A stretch of 7,124 bases of DNA, taken from assembly GCA_018829455.1 (NCBI GenBank), contig JAHJUB010000158.1, forward strand, positions 1 to 7,124. The letters run 5' to 3'. The DNA is from Candidatus Omnitrophota bacterium. Lineage in GTDB: Bacteria > Ratteibacteria > UBA8468 > MWAK01. Positions 1-5,407 of the stretch are shown piece after piece (position 1 is the stretch's first letter; the number at the start of each line of letters is the position of its first letter). The notes under the pieces are model-generated. The model worked only from the letters and a program-made list of their open reading frames with translations, was not told the DNA's origin and did no database searches. The translations under genes and the position numbers were made by a program.

Positions 1-929
1 CCCATCGCGGAAGAAAGAATATTGCCCCAACTGGCCTGCGGTTCCTGGATTCCCAGGCCCAGAAGGGAGAGTGCGGACTCCCCCAGAATGTAGCCGGGCA
101 CCGAAATGGTGATGGCGGTGATGGTGTAGGAAAAGGTCTGGGGAATAACGTGACGCCAGATGATGCGTCGGTCGGAAAAACCCAGGGCGCGCGCCGCCAG
201 GATAAAGTCCTCCTCGCGGATGGAAAGGACCATGCCCCGCACCACTCGCGCCAGGCCGGCCCAGCCAATCAGGGAAAGAATCACGACCACCATCAGATAA
301 ACCTGAAAAGAGGAGAGTGTGACCGGAAAGACCGCCCGGAGCGCCAGAATCAGGAAAAATCCGGGGAAAGCCATTAAAAGTTCCGAAAGGCGCATCAGCA
401 GATTATCAATCTTCCCACCGTAGTAACCGGCCGCCCCGCCGAAAAAGAGCCCTAACAGAAACGAAATGCTCACCCCTACCAAGCCAATGGAAAGTGAAAC
501 CCGGCTCCCGAAAAGCAGGCGGCTGAAAAGATCCCGGCCAAACTGGTCGCTGCCCAGAAGATAGACCCGCGCCGGCTCTGCGCAACCGAAAAAGTAGCGG
601 TTAAACGGAATCAGCCCAAAAATTTTGCGGGGGCGTCCTTTCACCCAGAAGTTTATAAAATACGGCTTGGAAGTGTCCTTCCGGTAGTAAAATGATTCGC
701 CGGACGGAGACGCATAGTCGTAAACAAAGGGCCGGATGTGCCATTTCCCGTTTACTTCCCGGAAACTGATTTGGGTCGGCGGGCAGAAGGGTTTGGAACG
801 TCCCTGCTGGTCGTAAGGATAGGGAGCCAGAAAATCGGCGAACAATCCGGCCGCGTAAAGAACCACAAGCGCCCAAAAGCTGAGGTAAGCGATGGGCCGT
901 TCCGAACGTAACCGGCGAAGTAGTTCCAT
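1..929 (-). CDS. ABC transporter permease, OppC/DppC type (C-terminus beyond left edge)
   Basis: Inner-membrane permease subunit of a peptide/nickel-type (OppC/DppC) ABC importer; with a partner permease it forms the channel for a solute delivered by a binding protein. I translated 309 codons without a stop, from ATG at 927-929 to the window edge. The N-terminal membrane segment is at about residues 14-36. Residues about 38-122 form a large polar insert rich in Tyr, Phe and Pro. The family hallmark LLGSDQFGRDLFSRLLFGSR is at 124-143. The EAA loop that docks on the ATPase lies at about 243-263 (AARALGFSDRRIIWRHVIP). GESALSLLGLG at 283-293 is typical of the C-terminal part. Roughly the last 50 residues are outside the window. 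The start has no clear Shine-Dalgarno sequence (leader CACCGAAGATCA), but it begins a typical short basic N-terminus (MELLRRLRSER). The substrate cannot be predicted. Family assignment is firm. Confidence 0.93.
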   Translation of the reverse strand, partial: MELLRRLRSERPIAYLSFWALVVLYAAGLFADFLAPYPYDQQGRSKPFCPPTQISFREVNGKWHIRPFVYDYASPSGESFYYRKDTSKPYFINFWVKGRPRKIFGLIPFNRYFFGCAEPARVYLLGSDQFGRDLFSRLLFGSRVSLSIGLVGVSISFLLGLFFGGAAGYYGGKIDNLLMRLSELLMAFPGFFLILALRAVFPVTLSSFQVYLMVVVILSLIGWAGLARVVRGMVLSIREEDFILAARALGFSDRRIIWRHVIPQTFSYTITAITISVPGYILGESALSLLGLGIQEPQASWGNILSSAM

Positions 930-972
930 TGATCTTCGGTGTGAATTCCCGCCTATTATCCGCGGAAATTAG

Positions 973-1046
973 GGAAATTAGGGACACCTTACTAATTTTC
1001 GCTATCCCGCCTAAATTCAAAAATTAGTAAGGTGTCCCTAATTTCC
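973..1046. repeat. 27-bp perfect inverted repeat (REP/RAYT-like palindrome)
   Basis: The arms at 973-999 and 1020-1046 are exact reverse complements over 27 bp, separated by a 20-nt loop (1000-1019). The arm core reads GGACACCTTACTAATTTT. The left arm is preceded by a 9-bp tandem repeat, GGAAATTAG at 964-972 and again at 973-981. From memory, a GGTGTCCCTAATTT core recurs next to IS200-like REP-associated tyrosine transposases in many genomes, so this may be a non-autonomous element of that kind; no transposase is present here. It lies between the M16 protease stop and the permease start and could form a strong RNA hairpin. No U-run follows the stem on either strand, so it is not a classical terminator. 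The palindrome is certain; the family link is a guess. Confidence 0.85.
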
Positions 1047-1069
1047 AACCGCCTACACAAGATAACGGC

Positions 1070-1085
1070 GCCGAGCAAGCTCGGC
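1070..1085. repeat. Short perfect hairpin just past the M16 protease stop
   Basis: GCCGAGC and GCTCGGC form a 7-bp perfect inverted repeat around AA. On the minus strand it follows the M16 stop codon by only a few bases, in the context TTG-TAG-TTGCCGAGC. That TGTAG start resembles the first five bases of the 52-nt double-hairpin repeats elsewhere in the window, so this may be a truncated relative. No T-run follows, so termination function is unsupported. Confidence 0.55.
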
Positions 1086-1087
1086 AA

Positions 1088-2350
1088 CTACAACCTTACG
1101 ATCTCTCTTATCCCTTCATGGCTTTCTTTCGGTCCGATTAAAGAAAGGTTAAGGTTATCCCCGGTTAAAATTTCCCGGGCGATTGCCCTTATTTCTTCTG
1201 CGGTGACCGCGGAGATTTTGGCGACAATCTCCTCCGGAGTTTCAATCCGGCGCCGGGTGATTAACTGGCCGGCCAGAAACTTCATATATTCGGAGGTGCC
1301 CTCCAGGTGAAGCTGCATCTGGCCGATTACAAAGTCCCGGGCGCGGGTCAACTCCTCACCGGGCACCGGCTCTTCTTTTATCCGCGCCAGTTCGGAAAGG
1401 ATTACCTTAAGCGCTTCCTTCAGGGTTGCCGTGGAAGTGCCGGCTTCAACTTCAAATATTCCGGCATCCGCATAAGAAGACGCGCCGGCTGAAATCTGGT
1501 AAGTTAGACCGCGCTTCTCGCGCACTTCGGCGAAGAGACGGCTGCTCATGTTGCCGCCCAGGATTACGCTCAAAAGAGAAAGCGCCCAGCGCCGGTCATC
1601 GTCGGCGGAAACGCCGCGTCCGCCCAGGCATAAGTGGACCTGCTCGGTCTCCTTGGCGAGCAAGGAAAAACTCGGACCCGGCTCCTTTTCCACGGCCGGT
1701 AAAAAATGCGGACCTTCGCCTTCAGGAACCGGCTCCAAAAAAGCCGCCGCCTCTTTTCGGGCTTTTTCCGGGTCAAAATCCCCGGCAATGCTCACCACCA
1801 TAGAGTTCCCCCGGTAGAAACGCTGCCAGTAGTCAAACAGCCGGTCGCGCGTCAAACCTTTTATCGTTTCCGGCGTTCCCGCGATAAACCGGCCCAGCGG
1901 ATGGCCGGGGAAAAGCAGTTCGCTGAAAAGTTCCTGGACGTGGGCGGCCGGAATATCAAGATACATCTTGATCTCTTCCAGGATGACGTTCCGCTCCTTT
2001 TCAAACTCTTCTTCGGGCAAACTGGGTCTGATAACCATATCCGAAAGGACATCCAGGGATAAAGACAGGTGCTTGGAAAGCGGCATCTTGATGTAATAGC
2101 AGGTTACCTCTTCGGACGTGAATGCGTTAAAAAGACCGCCGACGCCTTCCACGAGCCGCTTCAACTCTTCGCAGGCGCGTTTTTGGGTTCCCTTAAAGAG
2201 CAGGTGTTCCAAAAAATGCGCGGAACCGTTTTCCGAGTCTTTCTCGTAACGGCTTCCGGTCCGCACCCAGATACCGGTGGTAACAGAACTAAAACCAGAC
2301 ATCGGCTTCAGGATAACTTCAATTCCATTTTTCAGTTTTATAATTTCCAT
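1088..2350 (-). CDS. M16 family zinc metalloprotease (insulinase/pitrilysin, M16B-like)
   Basis: Zinc-dependent peptidase of family M16, of the roughly 420-residue single-unit form that normally acts as a dimer and degrades short unfolded peptides. The inverted zinc motif HxxEH is intact at residues 45-49 (HFLEH), with E48 the catalytic base. The third ligand is E126 in ERNVILEEIKMY, exactly 76 residues after H49, as the HxxEHx76E family pattern requires. GLFNAFTSEEVTCYY at about 72-86 is typical of the active domain. The C-terminal domain carries SSRLFAEVREKRGLTY, the substrate-binding Arg/Tyr segment of the family. Length is normal. No signal peptide is seen, so it is probably cytoplasmic. 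ATG at 2348-2350 lies 6 nt after the pyrF stop, so translational coupling with pyrF is likely; no Shine-Dalgarno is visible. The TAG stop lies in TTGTAG, next to a hairpin. The exact substrate is unknown. Confidence 0.95.
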   Translation of the reverse strand: MEIIKLKNGIEVILKPMSGFSSVTTGIWVRTGSRYEKDSENGSAHFLEHLLFKGTQKRACEELKRLVEGVGGLFNAFTSEEVTCYYIKMPLSKHLSLSLDVLSDMVIRPSLPEEEFEKERNVILEEIKMYLDIPAAHVQELFSELLFPGHPLGRFIAGTPETIKGLTRDRLFDYWQRFYRGNSMVVSIAGDFDPEKARKEAAAFLEPVPEGEGPHFLPAVEKEPGPSFSLLAKETEQVHLCLGGRGVSADDDRRWALSLLSVILGGNMSSRLFAEVREKRGLTYQISAGASSYADAGIFEVEAGTSTATLKEALKVILSELARIKEEPVPGEELTRARDFVIGQMQLHLEGTSEYMKFLAGQLITRRRIETPEEIVAKISAVTAEEIRAIAREILTGDNLNLSLIGPKESHEGIREIVRL

Positions 2351-2356
2351 AGTTTT

Positions 2357-3118
2357 TTAGGCAAGTAATTCCAAACACGCCTTCTTCGGGTCAGGCGCCC
2401 GGGTAACCGGTCTGCCGACTACGATGTAATCACAGCCGGCGGCAAAGGCCTCTTTGGCGGAAAGAGTGCGCTTCTGGTCATCCTCCTCACCCTTTCCCTC
2501 ATCCACATTTGTAGGGGTCGGATTTATCCGACCCGCGGGCGCCATGAATGGCGCCCCTACATTATTGGAACGGATCCCCGGGGAGACTACCAGAAAGTCC
2601 TGGCCAAAACGTTCTTTAATCGCAGCCGCATCCTGCGCCGAAGCCACCACTCCGTCCAGGCCGGCCTCTTTTGCCCTTTCCGTCAAACGCATGACCAGTT
2701 CCGGCACGGCGCAATCAAGACCGGTTTCCCGCCACTCGGTTCCGCTGCTGCTGGTAAGAATGGTGACACCCAGGATTTTAGGCGCCGGCCGATTATGCCG
2801 CGCCGCCTCCTCCTGCGCCGCTTCCTTTGCGGCCACCAGCGCTTCCCGTCCGGCCAGGAGGTGAAGGTTGAAGATGTCAACGCCCAGAGAAGCAGCCGCC
2901 TGGCCGGCTTTCGCCACCGTGTTGGGAATGTCAAAGAATTTCAGGTCCAAGAAAACCTTCAAACCCTGTGCCTTCAGGTTCCGGACGATTTCCGGGCCGA
3001 CTGATGTGTAAAGTTCCAGGCCGACCTTGTAAAAAGAGATTACGCCGGACAGGTTTTCCACTAATTTCAGGGCGTCTTCCCGGTTGTTATAATCCAGCGC
3101 GATTATGATTCTATCCAT
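2357..3118 (-). CDS. pyrF: Orotidine 5'-phosphate decarboxylase with a repeat-derived in-frame insertion
   Basis: Converts OMP to UMP, the last step of de novo pyrimidine synthesis, in the cytoplasm. Active-site residues are present: D9 (IIIALDYNN), K31 (FYKVG), and the catalytic DxKxxDI motif with D58, K60 and D63 (LDLKFFDIPNT). The C-terminal parts SPGIR (179-183), DQKR (214-217) and VVGRPVT (233-239) are typical. It is a 253-residue protein where related bacterial enzymes are usually about 230-245. The extra length lies between PGIR and DQKR: 30 residues instead of about seven. Residues 187-203 of this loop are encoded by a 52-nt palindromic repeat (2510-2561). The loop normally closes over the substrate phosphate, so kinetics may be altered, but the frame and all catalytic residues are preserved. 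The leader is A-rich (CCAGAAAAAAATG) without Shine-Dalgarno. The M16 gene follows after 6 nt. Confidence 0.95.
   Translation of the reverse strand: MDRIIIALDYNNREDALKLVENLSGVISFYKVGLELYTSVGPEIVRNLKAQGLKVFLDLKFFDIPNTVAKAGQAAASLGVDIFNLHLLAGREALVAAKEAAQEEAARHNRPAPKILGVTILTSSSGTEWRETGLDCAVPELVMRLTERAKEAGLDGVVASAQDAAAIKERFGQDFLVVSPGIRSNNVGAPFMAPAGRINPTPTNVDEGKGEEDDQKRTLSAKEAFAAGCDYIVVGRPVTRAPDPKKACLELLA
2510..2561. repeat. 52-nt double-hairpin repeat, copy A, inside pyrF
   Basis: On the plus strand the element reads TGTAGGGG, stem TCGGA, loop TTTA, stem TCCGA, block CCCGCGGG, stem CGCCA, loop TGAA, stem TGGCG, block CCCCTACA. It can fold as a three-way junction: a 5-bp outer stem (TGTAG with CTACA) and two 8-bp hairpins, 2515-2534 and 2537-2556, joined by GC. 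It matches copy B at 5355-5406 block for block at identical length, but with different stems. It is read through in pyrF as residues 187-203 (VGAPFMAPAGRINPTPT). That it is an insertion is inferred from the abnormal loop length in PyrF and from the intergenic relatives. Confidence 0.92.
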
Positions 3119-3140
3119 TTTTTTCTGGTCGTCGGGTTTT

Positions 3141-3293
3141 TGTAGGGGCGGGGTTACATCCCCCCTGACAAGGGGGGGGCGAGGGGGGGTTACATCCCCG
3201 CCCGCGGGTTGAGAACTACACTCGTCCCTGCCATTCGCCGAAGAATAGAAGCGGGTTAATTGCTGGCAGGGTTGAATAAATCCGACCCCTACA
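3141..3293. repeat. Double-hairpin repeat, copy C, interrupted by two inserts
   Basis: The ends are TGTAGGGG (3141-3148) and CCCCTACA (3286-3293), with CCCGCGGG at 3201-3208, the same three constant blocks as in the 52-nt copies. Two extra stretches interrupt it. One is a 36-nt unit bounded by the 14-nt direct repeat GGGGTTACATCCCC (3150-3163 and 3186-3199), which contains G8 and G7 runs. The other is a 63-nt unit bounded by the 7-nt direct repeat GGGTTGA (3206-3212 and 3269-3275). Removing both leaves 54 nt, close to the intact 52-nt size. The element fills nearly the whole gap between the WecA-like gene and pyrF and overlaps the WecA-like stop codon. It also forms the pyrF 5' leader. Otherwise nothing gene-like is seen in 3119-3288. 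Confidence 0.8.
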
Positions 3294-4356
3294 ATTTTTC
3301 TTTCTTTTCCAGTATCGTCAGTATCCCCAGAAAGAGCAGCGCCTGAAACAAAAGGATTAATCCTCCGGTCAGCGGAACTTTTTCCAGGACCAGCGCCGGC
3401 AGGCCCAGCCCCAGCGCTAACAGATAGATAACCACCACCGATTCCTGCTTCGTGAGGCCGAACTTCAGAAGCCGGTGCGAAAGATGGTCCTTGCCCGGCG
3501 TGAAGATGGAGCGGCCCTCCCGGAAGCGGATAACCACCACCGAAAGGGTGTCAAAGAGCGGGATGGCCAGAATGAAAATCGGCGCCAGGACCGGCAGGTA
3601 GGACGGCGCTTTCTGATAGTAAAAAGTGGCGGTTACGGAAATAACCGCCAGAAAATAGCCGATGAAAGTGCTGCCGGCTTCGCCCAGAAATATCTTGGCC
3701 GGCGGAAAATTATAACGCAGAAACCCGAGGACCGCTCCGGCGAATACCGCTAACAGCGTTGCGATAAAGAGCGCACCGTTGCCGACCGCATAAAGAAAGA
3801 AGAGAACGGTGGAAATCAGGCCGGCGCCGGCCGCCAGACCGTCCATATTGTCCAAAAGGTTGAAACTGTTGGTAATTAACAGGACCCAGCCCACGGTCAA
3901 GACCAGGGAAAAGAACAGGTTGGGTATGAAGAGGGAAATCCGCAGACCCCAGAAAAAGAGCAGCAAAGCGATTAAGCCCTGCCCTAATAACTTCCACCCG
4001 GCCTTGAGCCCGACCAGGTCGTCAATCAGACCCAGGAGAAAGATAAGCACGCCGCCGGCGACGATGATTAAAAGTCGGGGCAGGGTGTTAAAAGCGCCGG
4101 GCAGGTTTTCCACAATTCCCTGTGGCAGCAGCGGCCGGCCGAAAGCGATAAAGATAAAACCGAGCAATAGGGTGACCAAAAAGGCAAAGAGAAGCCCGGC
4201 GCCGCCCAAAAGCGGGGTGGGAACCTGATGGACCTTACGCGCCGCCGGATAATCCACGAGCCCGTTGGCCAGGGCGACCTTGCGGAAGAGCGGGGTCAGG
4301 AGCAGGGAAAGAATCAAACTGAGCAGAAATGCCGCGAGATAGACAAAATTCCACAT
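3289..4356 (-). CDS. WecA/MraY-type polyprenyl-phosphate sugar-1-phosphate transferase
   Basis: Polytopic membrane enzyme of the glycosyltransferase 4 (WecA/TagO/MraY) family. It transfers a sugar-1-phosphate, usually GlcNAc-1-P, from a UDP-sugar to undecaprenyl phosphate, starting an envelope polysaccharide. The 355 residues are mostly hydrophobic helices. Family motifs occur in order: GLVDYPAARKVHQVPTPLLGG (residues 32-52), GLIDD with the Asp pair D112-D113, NSFNLLDNMDGLAAG (163-177), FLGEAGS (223-229), PLFDT (266-270) and the cytoplasmic GKDHLSHRLL (288-297). The DHLSHR form and lack of MraY-specific motifs favour WecA-like over MraY. The usual Asp of the FxGDxGS motif is Glu (E226), which is odd because that Asp is a catalytic residue in characterised members. 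ATG at 4354-4356 lies 2 nt after the DUF5665-like stop. Its TAG stop is supplied by the end of the repeat at 3141-3293. Confidence 0.9.
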   Translation of the reverse strand: MWNFVYLAAFLLSLILSLLLTPLFRKVALANGLVDYPAARKVHQVPTPLLGGAGLLFAFLVTLLLGFIFIAFGRPLLPQGIVENLPGAFNTLPRLLIIVAGGVLIFLLGLIDDLVGLKAGWKLLGQGLIALLLFFWGLRISLFIPNLFFSLVLTVGWVLLITNSFNLLDNMDGLAAGAGLISTVLFFLYAVGNGALFIATLLAVFAGAVLGFLRYNFPPAKIFLGEAGSTFIGYFLAVISVTATFYYQKAPSYLPVLAPIFILAIPLFDTLSVVVIRFREGRSIFTPGKDHLSHRLLKFGLTKQESVVVIYLLALGLGLPALVLEKVPLTGGLILLFQALLFLGILTILEKKEKL

Positions 4357-4358
4357 TA

Positions 4359-4715
4359 TTATTTTATATTTACCGGCGCTGTCTGCATAAAATCCCGGAT
4401 AAGGTTAACGATACGATGCACCAAACCACCAATCAGAGGCAGGTTTTCCAGCCAGCGCAGGACGATGAAAAAAAAGGCGACCAGCAACGCGCCCAGAATC
4501 GTCATTCCGAAGACGATACCCAGACCGCGTACTACCCCCAACATAAAGTTCTGCCACATAAACTTCCGCGGGTTCCTCATCATCTGGAGGAGTTCCTGGG
4601 TGTCGGAAGCCAGGGCTTTCCGCAACTGCTGAACAACCGTCTCCACTTGGTGCGGCAGTAAAAACTCTATCTCTTCCTTCTTTTCCGGTTCCGGCTTCTT
4701 CTCGGTTTCGCCCAT
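4359..4715 (-). CDS. DUF5665-like small membrane protein, unknown function
   Basis: A 118-residue protein of unknown role. Residues 1-20 are strongly charged (Glu/Lys rich) and hydrophilic. Residues 22-50 look helical and amphipathic. A glycine-bearing hydrophobic stretch spans about 56-87 (starting NFMLGVVRGLGIVFG), followed by a NLPLIGGLVHRIVNLI segment that may be re-entrant or amphipathic. The arrangement of R-F-x-NF, G-x-x-RGLG, T-I-L-G and a P-x-IGG tail resembles DUF5665-type domains as I remember them; a profile search would settle it. The cytoplasmic-N orientation is a guess. It is tightly linked to the downstream WecA-like gene (2-nt gap), suggesting co-translation, perhaps a membrane accessory. 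It follows hisB by 36 nt, a gap that holds a hairpin. The ATG leader is A-rich (CGAAAAATAAATCT) without Shine-Dalgarno. Confidence 0.85.
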   Translation of the reverse strand: MGETEKKPEPEKKEEIEFLLPHQVETVVQQLRKALASDTQELLQMMRNPRKFMWQNFMLGVVRGLGIVFGMTILGALLVAFFFIVLRWLENLPLIGGLVHRIVNLIRDFMQTAPVNIK

Positions 4716-4726
4716 AGATTTATTTT

Positions 4727-4750
4727 TCGGGTTCGATTTATCGAACCCGG
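4727..4750. repeat. Single hairpin of the same style (copy D) between hisB and the DUF5665-like gene
   Basis: CGGGTTCGA, loop TTTA, TCGAACCCG: a 9-bp perfect stem (4728-4749) with the same TTTA loop as the left hairpins of copies A and B. The TGTAG ends and the second hairpin are missing, so it is either a half element or an independent hairpin. On the minus strand it starts 2 nt after the hisB stop and is followed by AAAAATAAA, not a U-run, so it is not an intrinsic terminator. It could instead protect or separate the two messages; that is inference. Confidence 0.7.
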
Positions 4751-4751
4751 A

Positions 4752-5342
4752 TTACAACTCCCCTTTAGTGGACGGGACCTTGCCCTTCAGACGCGGCTCC
4801 GGAGAAACCGCCTCTTTCAGCGCCCGGCCCAGACTTTTAAAGAGCGCCTCCAGAATATGGTGCTGGTTCTGGCCGCGACGGGTTTCAATGTGCAGGGTAA
4901 TACCCGAAGTTTTTACAAAAGCGTTCAGAAATTCCCGGGCGTCGCTGAATTCAAAATGTCCTTTGTCCCGGGGCAGGCGGGGCAATTTTAGAAAAAGATA
5001 GGGACGGCCGGAAATGTCTATGGTGGTCTCCACCAGCGCCTCATCCATCGGAACGGCGACAAAACCAAAACGTCTGATGCCCTTTTTGTCGGATAACGCC
5101 TTGGCCAGCGCCTGACCCAGGACCAGACCCAGGTCTTCGGTAAGGTGGTGCTGGTCAACCTCCAGATCACCCTTAGCCCGGACCCTCAGGTCCATCAAAC
5201 TGTGCTGGGTAAAAGCGGTAATCAGGTGCGCCAGAAACCCGATCGGGATTTCAATATCCGCAACTCCGGAACCGTCAAGATTAAGCGCCACGGAGATTTC
5301 GGTCTCCTTCGTCTTCCGGTAAACCTCTGCTTTTCTCTTCAT
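4752..5342 (-). CDS. hisB: Imidazoleglycerol-phosphate dehydratase
   Basis: Dehydrates imidazoleglycerol phosphate to imidazoleacetol phosphate, the sixth step of histidine synthesis. It is a cytoplasmic, manganese-dependent oligomer. The 196 residues equal the standard monofunctional length; there is no phosphatase domain. Typical features are RKTKETEISVALNLDGSG at the N-terminus, the first metal cluster H39 with H65-H66-x-x-E69 (DQHHLTED), VPMDEAL, SGRPYL, the second cluster H151 and H161-H162-x-x-E165 (QHHILEA), and the PSTKGEL tail. Two normally near-invariant spots differ: GFLDHM is GFLAHL (D to A at residue 38) and DDHH is DQHH. All metal ligands remain, so activity is plausible. No other his gene is in the window; it sits between ackA and a membrane gene. 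The 65-nt gap before it is almost filled by repeat copy B, leaving a leader of CACAAAGAATTCCT with no Shine-Dalgarno. Confidence 0.94.
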   Translation of the reverse strand: MKRKAEVYRKTKETEISVALNLDGSGVADIEIPIGFLAHLITAFTQHSLMDLRVRAKGDLEVDQHHLTEDLGLVLGQALAKALSDKKGIRRFGFVAVPMDEALVETTIDISGRPYLFLKLPRLPRDKGHFEFSDAREFLNAFVKTSGITLHIETRRGQNQHHILEALFKSLGRALKEAVSPEPRLKGKVPSTKGEL

Positions 5343-5354
5343 AGGAATTCTTTG

Positions 5355-5406
5355 TGTAGGGGCGCGATTTATCGCGCCCGCGGGTCGGATGAATCCGACC
5401 CCTACG
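5355..5406. repeat. 52-nt double-hairpin repeat, copy B, between ackA and hisB
   Basis: Plus strand: TGTAGGGG, stem CGCGA, loop TTTA, stem TCGCG, block CCCGCGGG, stem TCGGA, loop TGAA, stem TCCGA, block CCCCTACG. It aligns with copy A (2510-2561) at every constant block and loop without gaps, with one change at the last base. The 5-bp stems differ but remain perfectly complementary. The TCGGA/TCCGA stem on the right here is the left stem in copy A. The element begins 2 nt past the ackA stop and ends 12 nt before the hisB start codon, so it forms most of the intercistronic RNA. Confidence 0.93.
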
Positions 5407-5407
5407 T

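Noticed and set aside
930..972. Sigma-70-like promoter for the permease (GATAAT-like hexamer on the minus strand)
   Set aside because: No convincing -35 at proper spacing; a single AT-rich hexamer is not enough.
601..1020. Minus-strand open frame of 139 codons overlapping the permease start
   Set aside because: It lies out of frame with the permease, whose translation gives clear OppC/DppC motifs; this frame has no recognisable motif and runs through the 973-1046 palindrome.
973..1085. Transcription terminators after the M16 gene
   Set aside because: Both hairpins lack a following U-tract on the coding strand; only secondary structure is supported.
1032..2368. Several plus-strand open frames opposite the M16 gene
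   Set aside because: They are antisense to a complete gene with conserved motifs, show low-complexity Arg/Pro/Ser composition and match no family; they are GC-driven shadows.
2454..2864. Plus-strand 136-codon frame crossing the pyrF repeat
   Set aside because: Antisense to pyrF; Arg/Ser/Ala-rich composition as expected from reading the complementary strand.
2357..3118. pyrF as a pseudogene because of the inserted repeat
   Set aside because: The frame is intact from start to stop and all catalytic motifs on both sides of the insert are preserved.
3141..3293. CRISPR array or integron-like attachment site
   Set aside because: The repeats are not regularly spaced with unique spacers, and no cas or integrase gene is present; the pattern is an interrupted palindromic element.
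4228..4661. Plus-strand frames opposite the DUF5665-like gene
   Set aside because: Antisense frames without motifs; the minus-strand reading has a coherent charged N-terminus and membrane segment, and tight spacing to its neighbours.
4727..4750. Intrinsic terminator after hisB
   Set aside because: On the minus strand the stem is followed by A-rich sequence, not a U-run.
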